A DNA stretch of 22,516 nt from IMG/VR virus record IMGVR_UViG_3300020385_000066, positions 1 through 22,516 of that record; one strand, given 5' to 3'. The position numbers and the translations under genes were made by a program. This DNA is from a virus. This document shows positions 5,761-12,845 of this stretch, piece after piece (within the stretch, counting starts at the first letter, position 1; the number at the start of each line of letters is the position of its first letter). The notes beneath the pieces were generated by a model. It saw only the letters and a program-made list of their open reading frames with translations, was not told the DNA's origin and made no database searches.

Positions 5761-6107
5761 GTATTAAACTTTTAATGCTAAAATCTGGCGAAGATATTAT
5801 CGCAGATGTTGACGAAATGTCTGTTGGGGAAGGTGATGAAAAGAGGATTATTGGTTACTATCTCAATAAAGCGTGTGTAGTTAAACTGAGAAACCCCAAT
5901 GCAACGGAAAATAAAAAGGCATATGAGGTATCTCTGTTCCCCTGGATTCCGTTGTCGGCAGAGGATACCGTTCCCATTGTTGCAGATTGGGTAGTAACTA
6001 TTGTGGAACCAGTAGAAAAATTAATTCAAATGTATGTAGAGGATGTTATCAATGGATCGAATAATCAAAGTAGTTCTACTGACGAACAACGAGAAACTGA
6101 TCAGTGA
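5757..6107 (+). CDS. Unknown protein, first of two overlapping paralogues (116 aa)
   Basis: Starts in an ATGA overlap with the previous gene and has GGAG about eight bases upstream. The N-terminal strand pattern (IKLLMLKSGEDIIADVDEM), the middle strand (YYLNKACVVKLRNP) and the segment FPWIPLSAEDTVPI followed by VVTIVEPVEKLIQMYVEDV suggest a compact beta barrel with a C-terminal helix, in the style of small Sm-like folds; this fold guess is inference. The tail (SNNQSSSTDEQRETDQ) is polar. The next gene has the same order of segments, so the two look like a tandem duplication. The overlap is about 56 bases. Function unknown; position directly before gp43 hints at a replication or gene-expression role. 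Confidence 0.75.
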   Translation: MSIKLLMLKSGEDIIADVDEMSVGEGDEKRIIGYYLNKACVVKLRNPNATENKKAYEVSLFPWIPLSAEDTVPIVADWVVTIVEPVEKLIQMYVEDVINGSNNQSSSTDEQRETDQ

Positions 6108-6309
6108 AATAGAAGAGGTTGGTGCTGATATCGGTCAACCTGATTGTAAACTAATCAATCCAATGGAAATATGTGAAGGCAATATGCTTGCTCCTTGGAT
6201 GATGGATCATACAAAACAGGATAACTTTATGATTAATTCTGATAAGATTATTACTCTTGCTGATCCTATGCCTACCCTACTTGAAAAATACCTCGACCTT
6301 ACTAAGTAA
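6052..6309 (+). CDS. Unknown protein, second of two overlapping paralogues (85 aa)
   Basis: Reads in a different frame across the end of the previous gene. I start at 6052, with AGAGG (6038-6042) nine bases upstream; an ATG at 6043 touches that site and is unlikely. The protein repeats the plan of its neighbour: RIIKVVLLTNNEKLISEIEEV, then PDCKLINPMEI, then LAPWMMDHTKQDNFMI, then KIITLADPMPTLLEKYLDL. Its stop overlaps the polymerase start by one base (TAATG), so polymerase translation is probably coupled to it. No enzyme motif seen. Confidence 0.7.
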   Translation: MDRIIKVVLLTNNEKLISEIEEVGADIGQPDCKLINPMEICEGNMLAPWMMDHTKQDNFMINSDKIITLADPMPTLLEKYLDLTK

Positions 6310-8804
6310 TGCGTTTCTACACTAATGTTCAGATGATTGGAAATCAATTCCTTGTAAGAGGAGTTGAGAATGGAAAAAGATATGAACATCGGGATGAGTT
6401 TTTTCCATCTGTATTTGTTAAGACAAAGAAAGATTCTAAGTATAGAACATTAAATGGCACACCAGTAGAAGAGGTAAGACCTGGAACAGTGCGTGACTGT
6501 AGGGATTTTTATAAAAGGTATGATGGTGTTGATGGATTTGAAATCTATGGAAATGATCGATATATCTATCAATATATTTCTGAAAATTATCCAGAAGATG
6601 AAATCAAGTTTGATATCAGTCAAATCAAACTAGTTACTCTTGATATTGAGACTACAGCAGAGCACGGATTTCCTGACATTGAATCCGCCATAGAAGAAAT
6701 TCTTGCAATTACAATTCAGGATTACACTACCAAAAAGATTACTACTTGGGGAGTAAAACCTTTTGCTAACAAGCAAGACAATGTAACTTATTATCATTGT
6801 CATAGTGAACAAGAACTTCTTGGGCACTTCATTAACTATTGGATGGTTGATGTTCCTGATGTGATTACTGGATGGAACATTCAACTGTTTGATATTCCAT
6901 ACATCTGCAAACGACTTAATCGTGTGTTTGGGGAGAAGGTAATGAAGCGACTCTCTAATTGGGGTCTTGTGACAGAAGGAAAGATTTTTATTCAAGGTCG
7001 TGAGCACGTCACTTATGATATTGGTGGATTGACTCAACTTGATTACCTTGATTTGTATAAGAAGTTTACTTACAAGGCACAGGAATCATATCGCCTAGAT
7101 TATATTGCTGAGGTTGAACTTGGTCAGAAGAAACTTGACCACTCTGAGTTTGATACGTTTAAAGACTTCTATACTAAAGGATGGCAGAAGTTTATTGAAT
7201 ATAATATTGTTGACGTAGAATTGGTTGACCGTCTTGAGAGTAAGATGAAACTGATTGAACTTGCATTGACTATGGCATATGAAGCCAAAGTTAATTATGC
7301 TGATGTGTTCTATCAGGTTCGTATGTGGGATAATATTATCTACAATTATCTGAAGAAGAGCGATATTGTAGTTCCTCCTCGTAAGAAAGAAACTAAAAAT
7401 GAGAAGTATGCTGGTGCATATGTAAAAGAACCAATCCCTGGTAAGTATGATTGGGTTGTGAGTTTTGACTTGAATAGTCTGTATCCTCACCTGATTATGC
7501 AATACAATATTTCACCAGAAACTTTGCTGGAAGAAAGGCACCCAACAGCATCAGTAGATAAAATCCTTAATGAAGAAATCAACTTTGAGTTGTATAAGGA
7601 TAATGCAGTCTGTGCAAATGGTGCTATGTTCCGTAAGGATGTCCGTGGGTTCTTGCCAGAACTGATGGAGAAGATGTACGGCGATAGGGTTATCTTTAAA
7701 AAGAAAATGCTTAAGGCAAAGCAAGATTATGAAAAGACACCAACGAAAGCACTTGAGAAGGAAATCGCCCGGTGTAATAATATTCAGATGGCTAAGAAGA
7801 TTTCGCTTAACTCTGCTTATGGTGCCATCGGTAATCAGTATTTTAGGTACTACAAACTGGCCAATGCGGAGGCGATTACGCTTTCTGGTCAAGTTTCTAT
7901 CCGTTGGATTGAGAATAAGATGAACCAATATCTAAATAATCTTTTGCAAACGACGGATACCGATTATGTTATCGCATCAGACACTGATTCGATCTATCTT
8001 AATATGGGACCTATTGTTGATAAATTTTTTGCTAATAAGTCTAGCGACAAAGCAAAGATTGTGGAGTTACTTGATATGGTCTGCGGTGAAAAACTGGAAC
8101 CGTATATCGAGAAGTGTTACCAGGAGTTGGCGGACTATGTCTCGGCATATGACCAAAAAATGAGTATGAAGCGGGAGAATATTGCTGACCGTGGTATTTG
8201 GACTGCAAAGAAACGTTATATTCTAAATGTATGGAACAGTGAAGGTGTTGCTTATGCAGAACCTAAACTAAAAGTGATGGGTATTGAGTCGGTCAAATCA
8301 TCTACTCCGGCACCTTGTAGGAAGATGCTGAAAGAAGCATTTAATATTTTGATGACAGGAACAGAGGATGATGTTATTAATTACATTGATAGGAGTCGTA
8401 AGGAGTTTAATTCTCTGCCCCCAGAGCAAATCTCTTTCCCTCGTTCGGTATCTGATGTAGTAAAATATAAATCTTCATCAAACATTTATTCAAAAGGAAC
8501 TCCTATTCATGCTAGAGGAGCACTTCTCTTTAATCATTACATTAAGGAGAATAAATTAGATAACAAGTATTCTTTGATTAAGAATGGAGAGAAGATTAAG
8601 TTCTGCTATCTAAAGAAACCAAACATCATCCACGAAAATGTTATCTCTTTTATCCAGGAGTTTCCAAAAGAACTTGGACTGAATCAATATGTTGACTATG
8701 ATCTTCAATTTGAGAAATCATTCCTAGAACCACTGAAAGCAATCCTAGATTCTATTGGTTGGAAAGTGGAGAAGACTAATACCTTAGAGTCATTCTTCTC
8801 TTAA
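6309..8804 (+). CDS. 43: Family B DNA polymerase (T4 gp43-like)
   Basis: The phage replicative polymerase with 3'-5' proofreading, 831 residues (T4 gp43 is 898). Exonuclease motifs: LDIETT at 111-116 (Asp112, Glu114), GWNIQLFDIP at 188-197 (Asp195) and YNIVD at 298-302. Polymerase motifs: A, FDLNSLYP at 386-393 (Asp387); B, KKISLNSAYG at 496-505; C, SDTDS at 557-561 (Asp558, Asp560). All catalytic residues are present and the frame is continuous, with no intein, intron or split as in some T4-like phages. The start overlaps the previous stop and has no strong ribosome-binding site, so it probably relies on coupling. The polymerase works with gp44/gp62 and the gp45 clamp. Confidence 0.97.
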   Translation: MRFYTNVQMIGNQFLVRGVENGKRYEHRDEFFPSVFVKTKKDSKYRTLNGTPVEEVRPGTVRDCRDFYKRYDGVDGFEIYGNDRYIYQYISENYPEDEIKFDISQIKLVTLDIETTAEHGFPDIESAIEEILAITIQDYTTKKITTWGVKPFANKQDNVTYYHCHSEQELLGHFINYWMVDVPDVITGWNIQLFDIPYICKRLNRVFGEKVMKRLSNWGLVTEGKIFIQGREHVTYDIGGLTQLDYLDLYKKFTYKAQESYRLDYIAEVELGQKKLDHSEFDTFKDFYTKGWQKFIEYNIVDVELVDRLESKMKLIELALTMAYEAKVNYADVFYQVRMWDNIIYNYLKKSDIVVPPRKKETKNEKYAGAYVKEPIPGKYDWVVSFDLNSLYPHLIMQYNISPETLLEERHPTASVDKILNEEINFELYKDNAVCANGAMFRKDVRGFLPELMEKMYGDRVIFKKKMLKAKQDYEKTPTKALEKEIARCNNIQMAKKISLNSAYGAIGNQYFRYYKLANAEAITLSGQVSIRWIENKMNQYLNNLLQTTDTDYVIASDTDSIYLNMGPIVDKFFANKSSDKAKIVELLDMVCGEKLEPYIEKCYQELADYVSAYDQKMSMKRENIADRGIWTAKKRYILNVWNSEGVAYAEPKLKVMGIESVKSSTPAPCRKMLKEAFNILMTGTEDDVINYIDRSRKEFNSLPPEQISFPRSVSDVVKYKSSSNIYSKGTPIHARGALLFNHYIKENKLDNKYSLIKNGEKIKFCYLKKPNIIHENVISFIQEFPKELGLNQYVDYDLQFEKSFLEPLKAILDSIGWKVEKTNTLESFFS

Positions 8805-8815
8805 TTATCATATCC

Positions 8816-8866
8816 AGAGCATTGACTTTCAGACCTAACTAGAGTATACTGAATGTCAAATGCTCT
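8816..8866 (+). repeat. Inverted repeat flanking the uvsX promoter
   Basis: AGAGCATTGAC (8816-8826) is complementary to GTCAAATGCTCT (8855-8866) apart from one extra A, with 28 bases between. The left arm contains the -35, the right arm lies in the short uvsX leader five bases before the ATG. In read-through RNA from gp43 it could fold just upstream of uvsX; RNA started at the promoter would not contain the left arm. Confidence 0.6.
8822..8850 (+). promoter_or_regulatory. Sigma70-like promoter for uvsX
   Basis: TTGACT (8822-8827), exactly 17 bases, TATACT (8845-8850). The expected start near 8857 gives a leader of about 15 bases without a ribosome-binding site. Confidence 0.8.
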
Positions 8867-8871
8867 AGACT

Positions 8872-9879
8872 ATGGACTTCCTGAAAGAAATTGTAAAAGA
8901 GATTGGAGATGAATATACACAACTTGCCGCAGACATCGATGAAACCGAAAGATATGTTGATACGGGTTCGTACATCTTTAACGGACTCGTTTCAGGTAGC
9001 ATATTTGGTGGTGTATCTGGGAATAAGATTACTGCCATTGCTGGGGAGTCTAGCACTGGAAAAACTTTCTTCAGCTTGGCAGTCGTCAAGAACTTCCTTG
9101 ATTCTAATCCTGATGGGTATTGCTTATATTTTGACACTGAGGCCGCTGTTAATAAGTCTCTACTCGCAGGTCGTGGGGTAAACCTTGACCGCACAGTAGT
9201 GGTCAATGTGGTCACTGTAGAGGAGTTCCGTAGCAAGGCACTTAAAGCAGTGGATATGTATCTCAAAACCCCTGAGGAGGATCGTAAACCCTGTATGTTT
9301 GTGCTAGACTCTTTAGGGATGCTCTCAACTGAGAAAGAGATTAGAGATGCCCTTGACGAAAAACAAGTCAGGGATATGACCAAATCTCAACTCATCAAGG
9401 GTGCTTTCCGTATGCTGACTCTGAAACTGGGTCAAGCAAACATTCCTATGATTGTCACTAATCACACTTATGATGTCATTGGTTCCTATGTCCCTATGAA
9501 AGAAATGGGTGGTGGTTCTGGTCTTAAGTATGCTGCTTCTACAATCATTTATCTCAGCAAAAAGAAGGAAAAGGATGGAACAGAAGTCATTGGTAATCTT
9601 ATCAAGGCTAAGACTCACAAGTCGCGTTTAAGTAAGGAGAACAAAGATGTTACAGTGCGTCTTTATTACGACAAGCGTGGTCTTGATCGATATTACGGTC
9701 TTCTTGAATTGGGTGAGATTGGAGGACTTTGGAAGAACGTTGCTGGTCGATATGAAATGAATGGCAAGAAAGTATATGCTAAGGCAATACTTAAGGAACC
9801 AGAAGTATACTTCACTGAAGAAGTGATGGAACAGTTAGACCAAATCGCACAGAAGGAGTTTAGTTATGGAGAAAGTTGA
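8872..9879 (+). CDS. uvsX: UvsX RecA-like recombinase
   Basis: A 335-residue strand-exchange protein of the RecA family, used by T4-like phages for repair and recombination-driven replication. Walker A is GESSTGKT (58-65), the Walker B strand is CMFVLDSLGM (Asp146), and VTNHTYD plus GGGSGLKYAAS match the DNA-binding loop region of T4 UvsX. The ATG at 8872 has no ribosome-binding site; nearby upstream ATGs are out of frame or run into a stop, so this start stands. The end overlaps gp41 by 14 bases. It is shorter than T4 UvsX (about 390), missing mainly the C-terminal tail. Confidence 0.95.
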   Translation: MDFLKEIVKEIGDEYTQLAADIDETERYVDTGSYIFNGLVSGSIFGGVSGNKITAIAGESSTGKTFFSLAVVKNFLDSNPDGYCLYFDTEAAVNKSLLAGRGVNLDRTVVVNVVTVEEFRSKALKAVDMYLKTPEEDRKPCMFVLDSLGMLSTEKEIRDALDEKQVRDMTKSQLIKGAFRMLTLKLGQANIPMIVTNHTYDVIGSYVPMKEMGGGSGLKYAASTIIYLSKKKEKDGTEVIGNLIKAKTHKSRLSKENKDVTVRLYYDKRGLDRYYGLLELGEIGGLWKNVAGRYEMNGKKVYAKAILKEPEVYFTEEVMEQLDQIAQKEFSYGES

Positions 9880-11248
9880 GTTTCTAATCCTTAGAAACCT
9901 TCTACACAATGAAGAATATCTCCGAAAAACAATACCATTTATCAAACCTGAATACTTTGAGGATAATCATCAAAAGATTGTCTTTGAAGAGATTCAAAAC
10001 TTTGTTGAAAAGTATAATAAAGTCGCAACCAAAGAGATTCTCTGTATTGAGGTAGAAAATCGTAATGACATTAATGACTCCTCTTTTAAGGAAGTAGTTG
10101 GTTTGATTACTTCTCTGGAAGAAGAGGTGTCAGAGTTTAATTGGTTAGTTGATACTACAGAGAAGTGGTGTCGGGATCGCGCTATATACTTGGCGCTAAT
10201 GGAATCCATTGCTTTAGCAGACGGTAATAACAACGATGAGAAGAAAGGTAGAGATGCTATTCCTACCATCTTATCTGATGCTTTAGCAGTGAGTTTTGAT
10301 ACTCATATTGGTCATGATTATCTTGGAGACTATGAACAACGTTATGAAACCTATCACAGAAAGGAGGACAAAGTTGAATTCGACCTCGAATACTTCAACA
10401 AAATTACAAAAGGTGGCTTACCTAACAAGACTCTTAACATCGCGCTTGCTGGTACAGGTGTCGGCAAGTCTTTATTCATGTGCCATGTTGCTAGCTCCGT
10501 GTTGCTCCAAGGGAGAAACGTTCTCTATATTACAATGGAGATGGCAGAAGAAAAAATTGCTGAGCGAATTGATGCCAACCTCCTCAATGTCCCGATTCAA
10601 GAAATTGGTGACCTTCCAAAAGTAATGTTTGAGGATAAGGTGACAAAACTTGCACAAAAAACGCAAGGCACTCTTATAATTAAAGAATATCCTACAGCAT
10701 CAGCACACAGTGGACACTTTAAATCACTTCTTAACGAACTTGCACTTAAGAAGTCATTTAGACCTGATATTATTTTTATTGATTACCTTAATATATGTGC
10801 TTCCTCTAGGTATCGCGGAAACAGCACTGTCAATTCATATTCTTATATTAAAGCAATTGCAGAAGAGTTGCGAGGGTTGGCTGTTGAAGCAAACGTCCCT
10901 ATCGTTTCTGCCACGCAGACCACTCGTTCTGGTTTTGGTAGCTCTGACGTTGAGCTTACTGACACTTCTGAGTCCTTTGGTCTCCCTGCTACTGCTGATC
11001 TTATGTTTGCCCTTATTTCTACAGATGACCTCGAAGGGCTTGGACAAATTATGGTGAAGCAATTAAAGAACCGATACAATGACCCAACAATCTTTAAGAG
11101 ATTTGTGGTGGGTATTGACCGTGCTAAGATGCGTCTGTATGATTGCGAGCAGTCAGCACAGGATGATATTCTTGACAGTGGGCAGGAAGAGCAGTATAAT
11201 AATGAGGAAACAAAACCAAAAAAATCATTTGAGGGATTTAAGTTTTGA
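9866..11248 (+). CDS. 41: Replicative DNA helicase (T4 gp41-like, DnaB family)
   Basis: A 460-residue 5'-3' helicase that unwinds the replication fork and partners with gp61 primase. The N-terminal helical domain (to about residue 150) is followed by the RecA-like ATPase: Walker A AGTGVGKS at 195-202, TMEMAEEKIAERI just after, Walker B DIIFIDYLNI with Asp306, and a VSATQTTRSG motif, typical of DnaB helicases. The start has AAGGAG (9853-9858) seven bases upstream inside uvsX. The stop overlaps the next gene's TTG start (TTGA). The size is close to T4 gp41 (475). Confidence 0.95.
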   Translation: MEKVEFLILRNLLHNEEYLRKTIPFIKPEYFEDNHQKIVFEEIQNFVEKYNKVATKEILCIEVENRNDINDSSFKEVVGLITSLEEEVSEFNWLVDTTEKWCRDRAIYLALMESIALADGNNNDEKKGRDAIPTILSDALAVSFDTHIGHDYLGDYEQRYETYHRKEDKVEFDLEYFNKITKGGLPNKTLNIALAGTGVGKSLFMCHVASSVLLQGRNVLYITMEMAEEKIAERIDANLLNVPIQEIGDLPKVMFEDKVTKLAQKTQGTLIIKEYPTASAHSGHFKSLLNELALKKSFRPDIIFIDYLNICASSRYRGNSTVNSYSYIKAIAEELRGLAVEANVPIVSATQTTRSGFGSSDVELTDTSESFGLPATADLMFALISTDDLEGLGQIMVKQLKNRYNDPTIFKRFVVGIDRAKMRLYDCEQSAQDDILDSGQEEQYNNEETKPKKSFEGFKF

Positions 11249-11538
11249 ACGGTTACTATTCTGTATTTAATCCCAGAGGTCAAAAGATTGCCGATTGCGG
11301 TTCTGAAAAAGATGCAGTTACTCTTCTTGGTATGAGGAACTGTAGATGGGAAGGACACTACTATTCGTTCATTCCATTACCTGGTAATATTATTGATATT
11401 TCTTCTGGCAAACAACTTCCAACCAAAGACATCGTTGTAAATATGGACGGTGGTGTTGGTGGTAGTTGGTACGAAGTAATAACTAAAGAATTCCCTCAAA
11501 ATTGCCAAGAACCATTTATCCCCGATTTTCATGACTAA
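11245..11538 (+). CDS. Hypothetical protein, 97 aa, TTG start
   Basis: Begins at TTG 11245, overlapping the gp41 stop, with GAGGGA (11231-11236) eight bases upstream; there is no ATG near this position. The N-terminus (NGYYSVFNPRGQKIADCG) is a beta-hairpin-like segment, followed by KDAVTLLGMRN and an aromatic-rich middle (EGHYYSFIPLPG). The tail is acidic and ends in FHD. It overlaps mazG by eight bases. I do not recognise a domain. Position in the gp41-mazG chain suggests co-expression with replication genes. Confidence 0.7.
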   Translation: MNGYYSVFNPRGQKIADCGSEKDAVTLLGMRNCRWEGHYYSFIPLPGNIIDISSGKQLPTKDIVVNMDGGVGGSWYEVITKEFPQNCQEPFIPDFHD

Positions 11539-11938
11539 AGTTGATACTGAAAAATACCTTGATTTTGTACATGGGGTAACCAGTCCTCCTAGCCTTGACT
11601 ATCCTATTCTTGCAACACGTCTAACTGAACTAGAAGTTAGTGGAACTAATGTTACTCAACTCCTGACTGCTGCCCTTGGACTATCTGCAGAAGCAGGTGA
11701 GTTCACTGAGGTTGTAAAGAAGATTATCTTCCAAGGAAAACCTTATAGCGAAGAGAATGTCTTTCACATGAAACGTGAACTGGGTGATATCTGTTGGTAT
11801 TTGGCACAGGCATGTATGGCACTTGATACTACTTTTGATGAAGTGATTGAGATGAACGTTGAGAAACTCAAGGCACGTTATCCTGGCGGTGAGTTTGATG
11901 TTCATAAGTCTGAAAACCGTGTGGAGGGAGACCTGTGA
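11531..11938 (+). CDS. mazG: MazG-type nucleotide pyrophosphohydrolase
   Basis: A 135-residue all-alpha MazG-family enzyme. The metal-binding signature is complete: GLSAEAGEFTEVVKK (Glu57 and Glu60 forming ExxE) and ELGDICWYLAQ (Glu83 and Asp86 forming ExxD). MazG splits nucleoside triphosphates to monophosphates and pyrophosphate. In cyanophages it was long suggested to lower (p)ppGpp, but the characterised cyanophage enzyme prefers dGTP and dCTP, which fits recycling of host-derived nucleotides. The start lies within the previous gene and has no ribosome-binding site, so coupling is likely; it overlaps the next gene by GTGA. Confidence 0.93.
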   Translation: MTKVDTEKYLDFVHGVTSPPSLDYPILATRLTELEVSGTNVTQLLTAALGLSAEAGEFTEVVKKIIFQGKPYSEENVFHMKRELGDICWYLAQACMALDTTFDEVIEMNVEKLKARYPGGEFDVHKSENRVEGDL

Positions 11939-12120
11939 TTAAACTTGAACTTGAAGTGAAGAATGCTGCTGCAATTCGTCACGTATTATATAAAGAGCAA
12001 GAGCGTTATACTTATGATCCTGCCTGCGTTCCAGAAAGGATTACTAATATTCGTGAAACTATTCAAACATTAGATAACCAAATTGAGGAGGAACTAAAGA
12101 ATGAAACTACTAACACTTGA
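11935..12120 (+). CDS. Small hypothetical protein, 61 aa, GTG start
   Basis: Starts at GTG 11935, overlapping the mazG stop, with GGAGGGA (11923-11929) five bases before it. The protein is a strand (IKLELEVKNAAAIRHVLYKEQ) followed by a charged helix (ERITNIRETIQTLDNQIEEELKN) that could form a short coiled coil. No known domain. It overlaps the following gene by 20 bases. Confidence 0.65.
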   Translation: MIKLELEVKNAAAIRHVLYKEQERYTYDPACVPERITNIRETIQTLDNQIEEELKNETTNT

Positions 12121-12340
12121 TGATTATCAAAGAGCAGGAGAAACATTTTGGCCTAAGTATTGGTATATTGCAAAAGAACTTGGTGAAAGTGCTAAGACAG
12201 AAGATGTTCTTAAATGTATGGAAGCAATCGGCGGTGTTGCATTAAAGTTAGCACTAGAAGAAAAGGGAGCAGGTCCATTCGGATTTAATGATAAAGATAA
12301 AGATAAAGAAACCCCTATTGCTGAAAACGAGGAGAGTTAA
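12101..12340 (+). CDS. Small hypothetical protein, 79 aa
   Basis: A good ribosome-binding site, GAGGAGGAAC (12087-12096), lies just upstream, inside the preceding gene. The sequence has a helical middle (VLKCMEAIGGVALKLALEEKG) and a repetitive acidic tail (NDKDKDKETPIAENEES). No known domain. Its stop overlaps the next start by one base, keeping the chain of coupled genes. Confidence 0.65.
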   Translation: MKLLTLDDYQRAGETFWPKYWYIAKELGESAKTEDVLKCMEAIGGVALKLALEEKGAGPFGFNDKDKDKETPIAENEES

Positions 12341-12597
12341 TGAGCGACCAAAATAGTAATAGACCAAATCTTGAAACCGATAATATAGAGTGGATTGATG
12401 ATGCATTCTATGTTTATAAAACAAGATTTGGTTTGTATACAAGTATCCGAAAAGATACTAAAGAAAACTTCTTAACTGGAGCAACTTATGATGGTGTGTT
12501 TGAGATGTCCCGTTGGCATCTTATGTGTGAACAAGAAGGAACACTTGAACAATATACCAGAGTTATTGGAGATGCTTTTGTTGGAGGCAAACTTTGA
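12340..12597 (+). CDS. Hypothetical protein, 85 aa
   Basis: Starts at ATG 12340 with GAGGAG (12330-12335) four bases upstream and a one-base overlap with the previous stop. The protein has aromatic strands (EWIDDAFYVYKTRFGLYTSI), then a segment around FEMSRWHLMCEQEGTLEQ and a glycine-containing end (VIGDAFVGGKL). I recall similar small proteins as conserved unknowns in cyanophages, but have no function to offer. The stop overlaps the TTG start of the next small gene. Confidence 0.65.
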   Translation: MSDQNSNRPNLETDNIEWIDDAFYVYKTRFGLYTSIRKDTKENFLTGATYDGVFEMSRWHLMCEQEGTLEQYTRVIGDAFVGGKL

Positions 12598-12761
12598 AAC
12601 CAGTTGATCTATTATTATTAATTGGAGAACTGGAAGGTAGTTCAGCACACTGTAGAAAGTTAAACTTTTTAGAAGATGCTGCTACACTTGATGAGATGAA
12701 ACGGAAATACTATAAGATGTATTTCCGTCTTTCTAAGGAAGAAAGAAATAAGGGGAATTAG
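12594..12761 (+). CDS. Small hypothetical protein, 55 aa, ends inside the tRNA gene
   Basis: A TTG-start frame overlapping the previous stop (TTGA) with GGAGG (12583-12587) six bases upstream. The protein begins MKPVDLLLLIGELEGSSAHC and continues as a charged helix (DEMKRKYYKMYFRLSKEERNKGN). Its last three codons and TAG stop lie within the first ten bases of the tRNA-Ala gene. No known domain. The overlap and ribosome-binding site argue for a real gene, but the TTG start makes it less certain. Confidence 0.55.
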   Translation: MKPVDLLLLIGELEGSSAHCRKLNFLEDAATLDEMKRKYYKMYFRLSKEERNKGN

Positions 12762-12824
12762 CTCAGTTGGTAGAGCACCTGCTTTGCAAGCAGGCTGTCA
12801 GCGGTTCGAGTCCGCTATTCTCCA
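12752..12824 (+). tRNA. tRNA-Ala (anticodon TGC)
   Basis: A full cloverleaf of 73 bases. The acceptor GGGGAAT (12752-12758) pairs with ATTCTCC (12817-12823) and includes the G3:U70 pair that marks alanine tRNAs. The anticodon stem is CCTGC/GCAGG with loop TTTGCAA and anticodon TGC at 12785-12787; the T arm is AGCGG-TTCGAGT-CCGCT (12800-12816). The CCA end is not encoded. It reads GCA and, by wobble, other GCN codons. T4-like cyanophages often carry a few tRNAs to help translate AT-rich late genes. It sits at the boundary between replication and virion-type genes. Confidence 0.97.
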
Positions 12825-12830
12825 TAAATA
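12823..12830 (+). promoter_or_regulatory. Late-type promoter directly after tRNA
   Basis: CATAAATA, one base from the T4 late consensus TATAAATA and fitting the NATAAATA form reported for cyanophages. Its first two bases are the last two of the tRNA. The next ATG is 16 bases on, a short leader. Confidence 0.5.
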
Positions 12831-12845
12831 TTTGAAAAGAATAAA

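Noticed and set aside
6309-8804. Intein, intron or split in the polymerase gene
   Set aside because: All exonuclease and polymerase motifs occur in order in one uninterrupted frame with normal spacing.
8865-9383. Long open frame on the minus strand opposite uvsX
   Set aside because: It mirrors the codon pattern of uvsX and has no recognisable protein features; similar shadows lie opposite gp41 (10843-11358) and nrdA (21616-22179).
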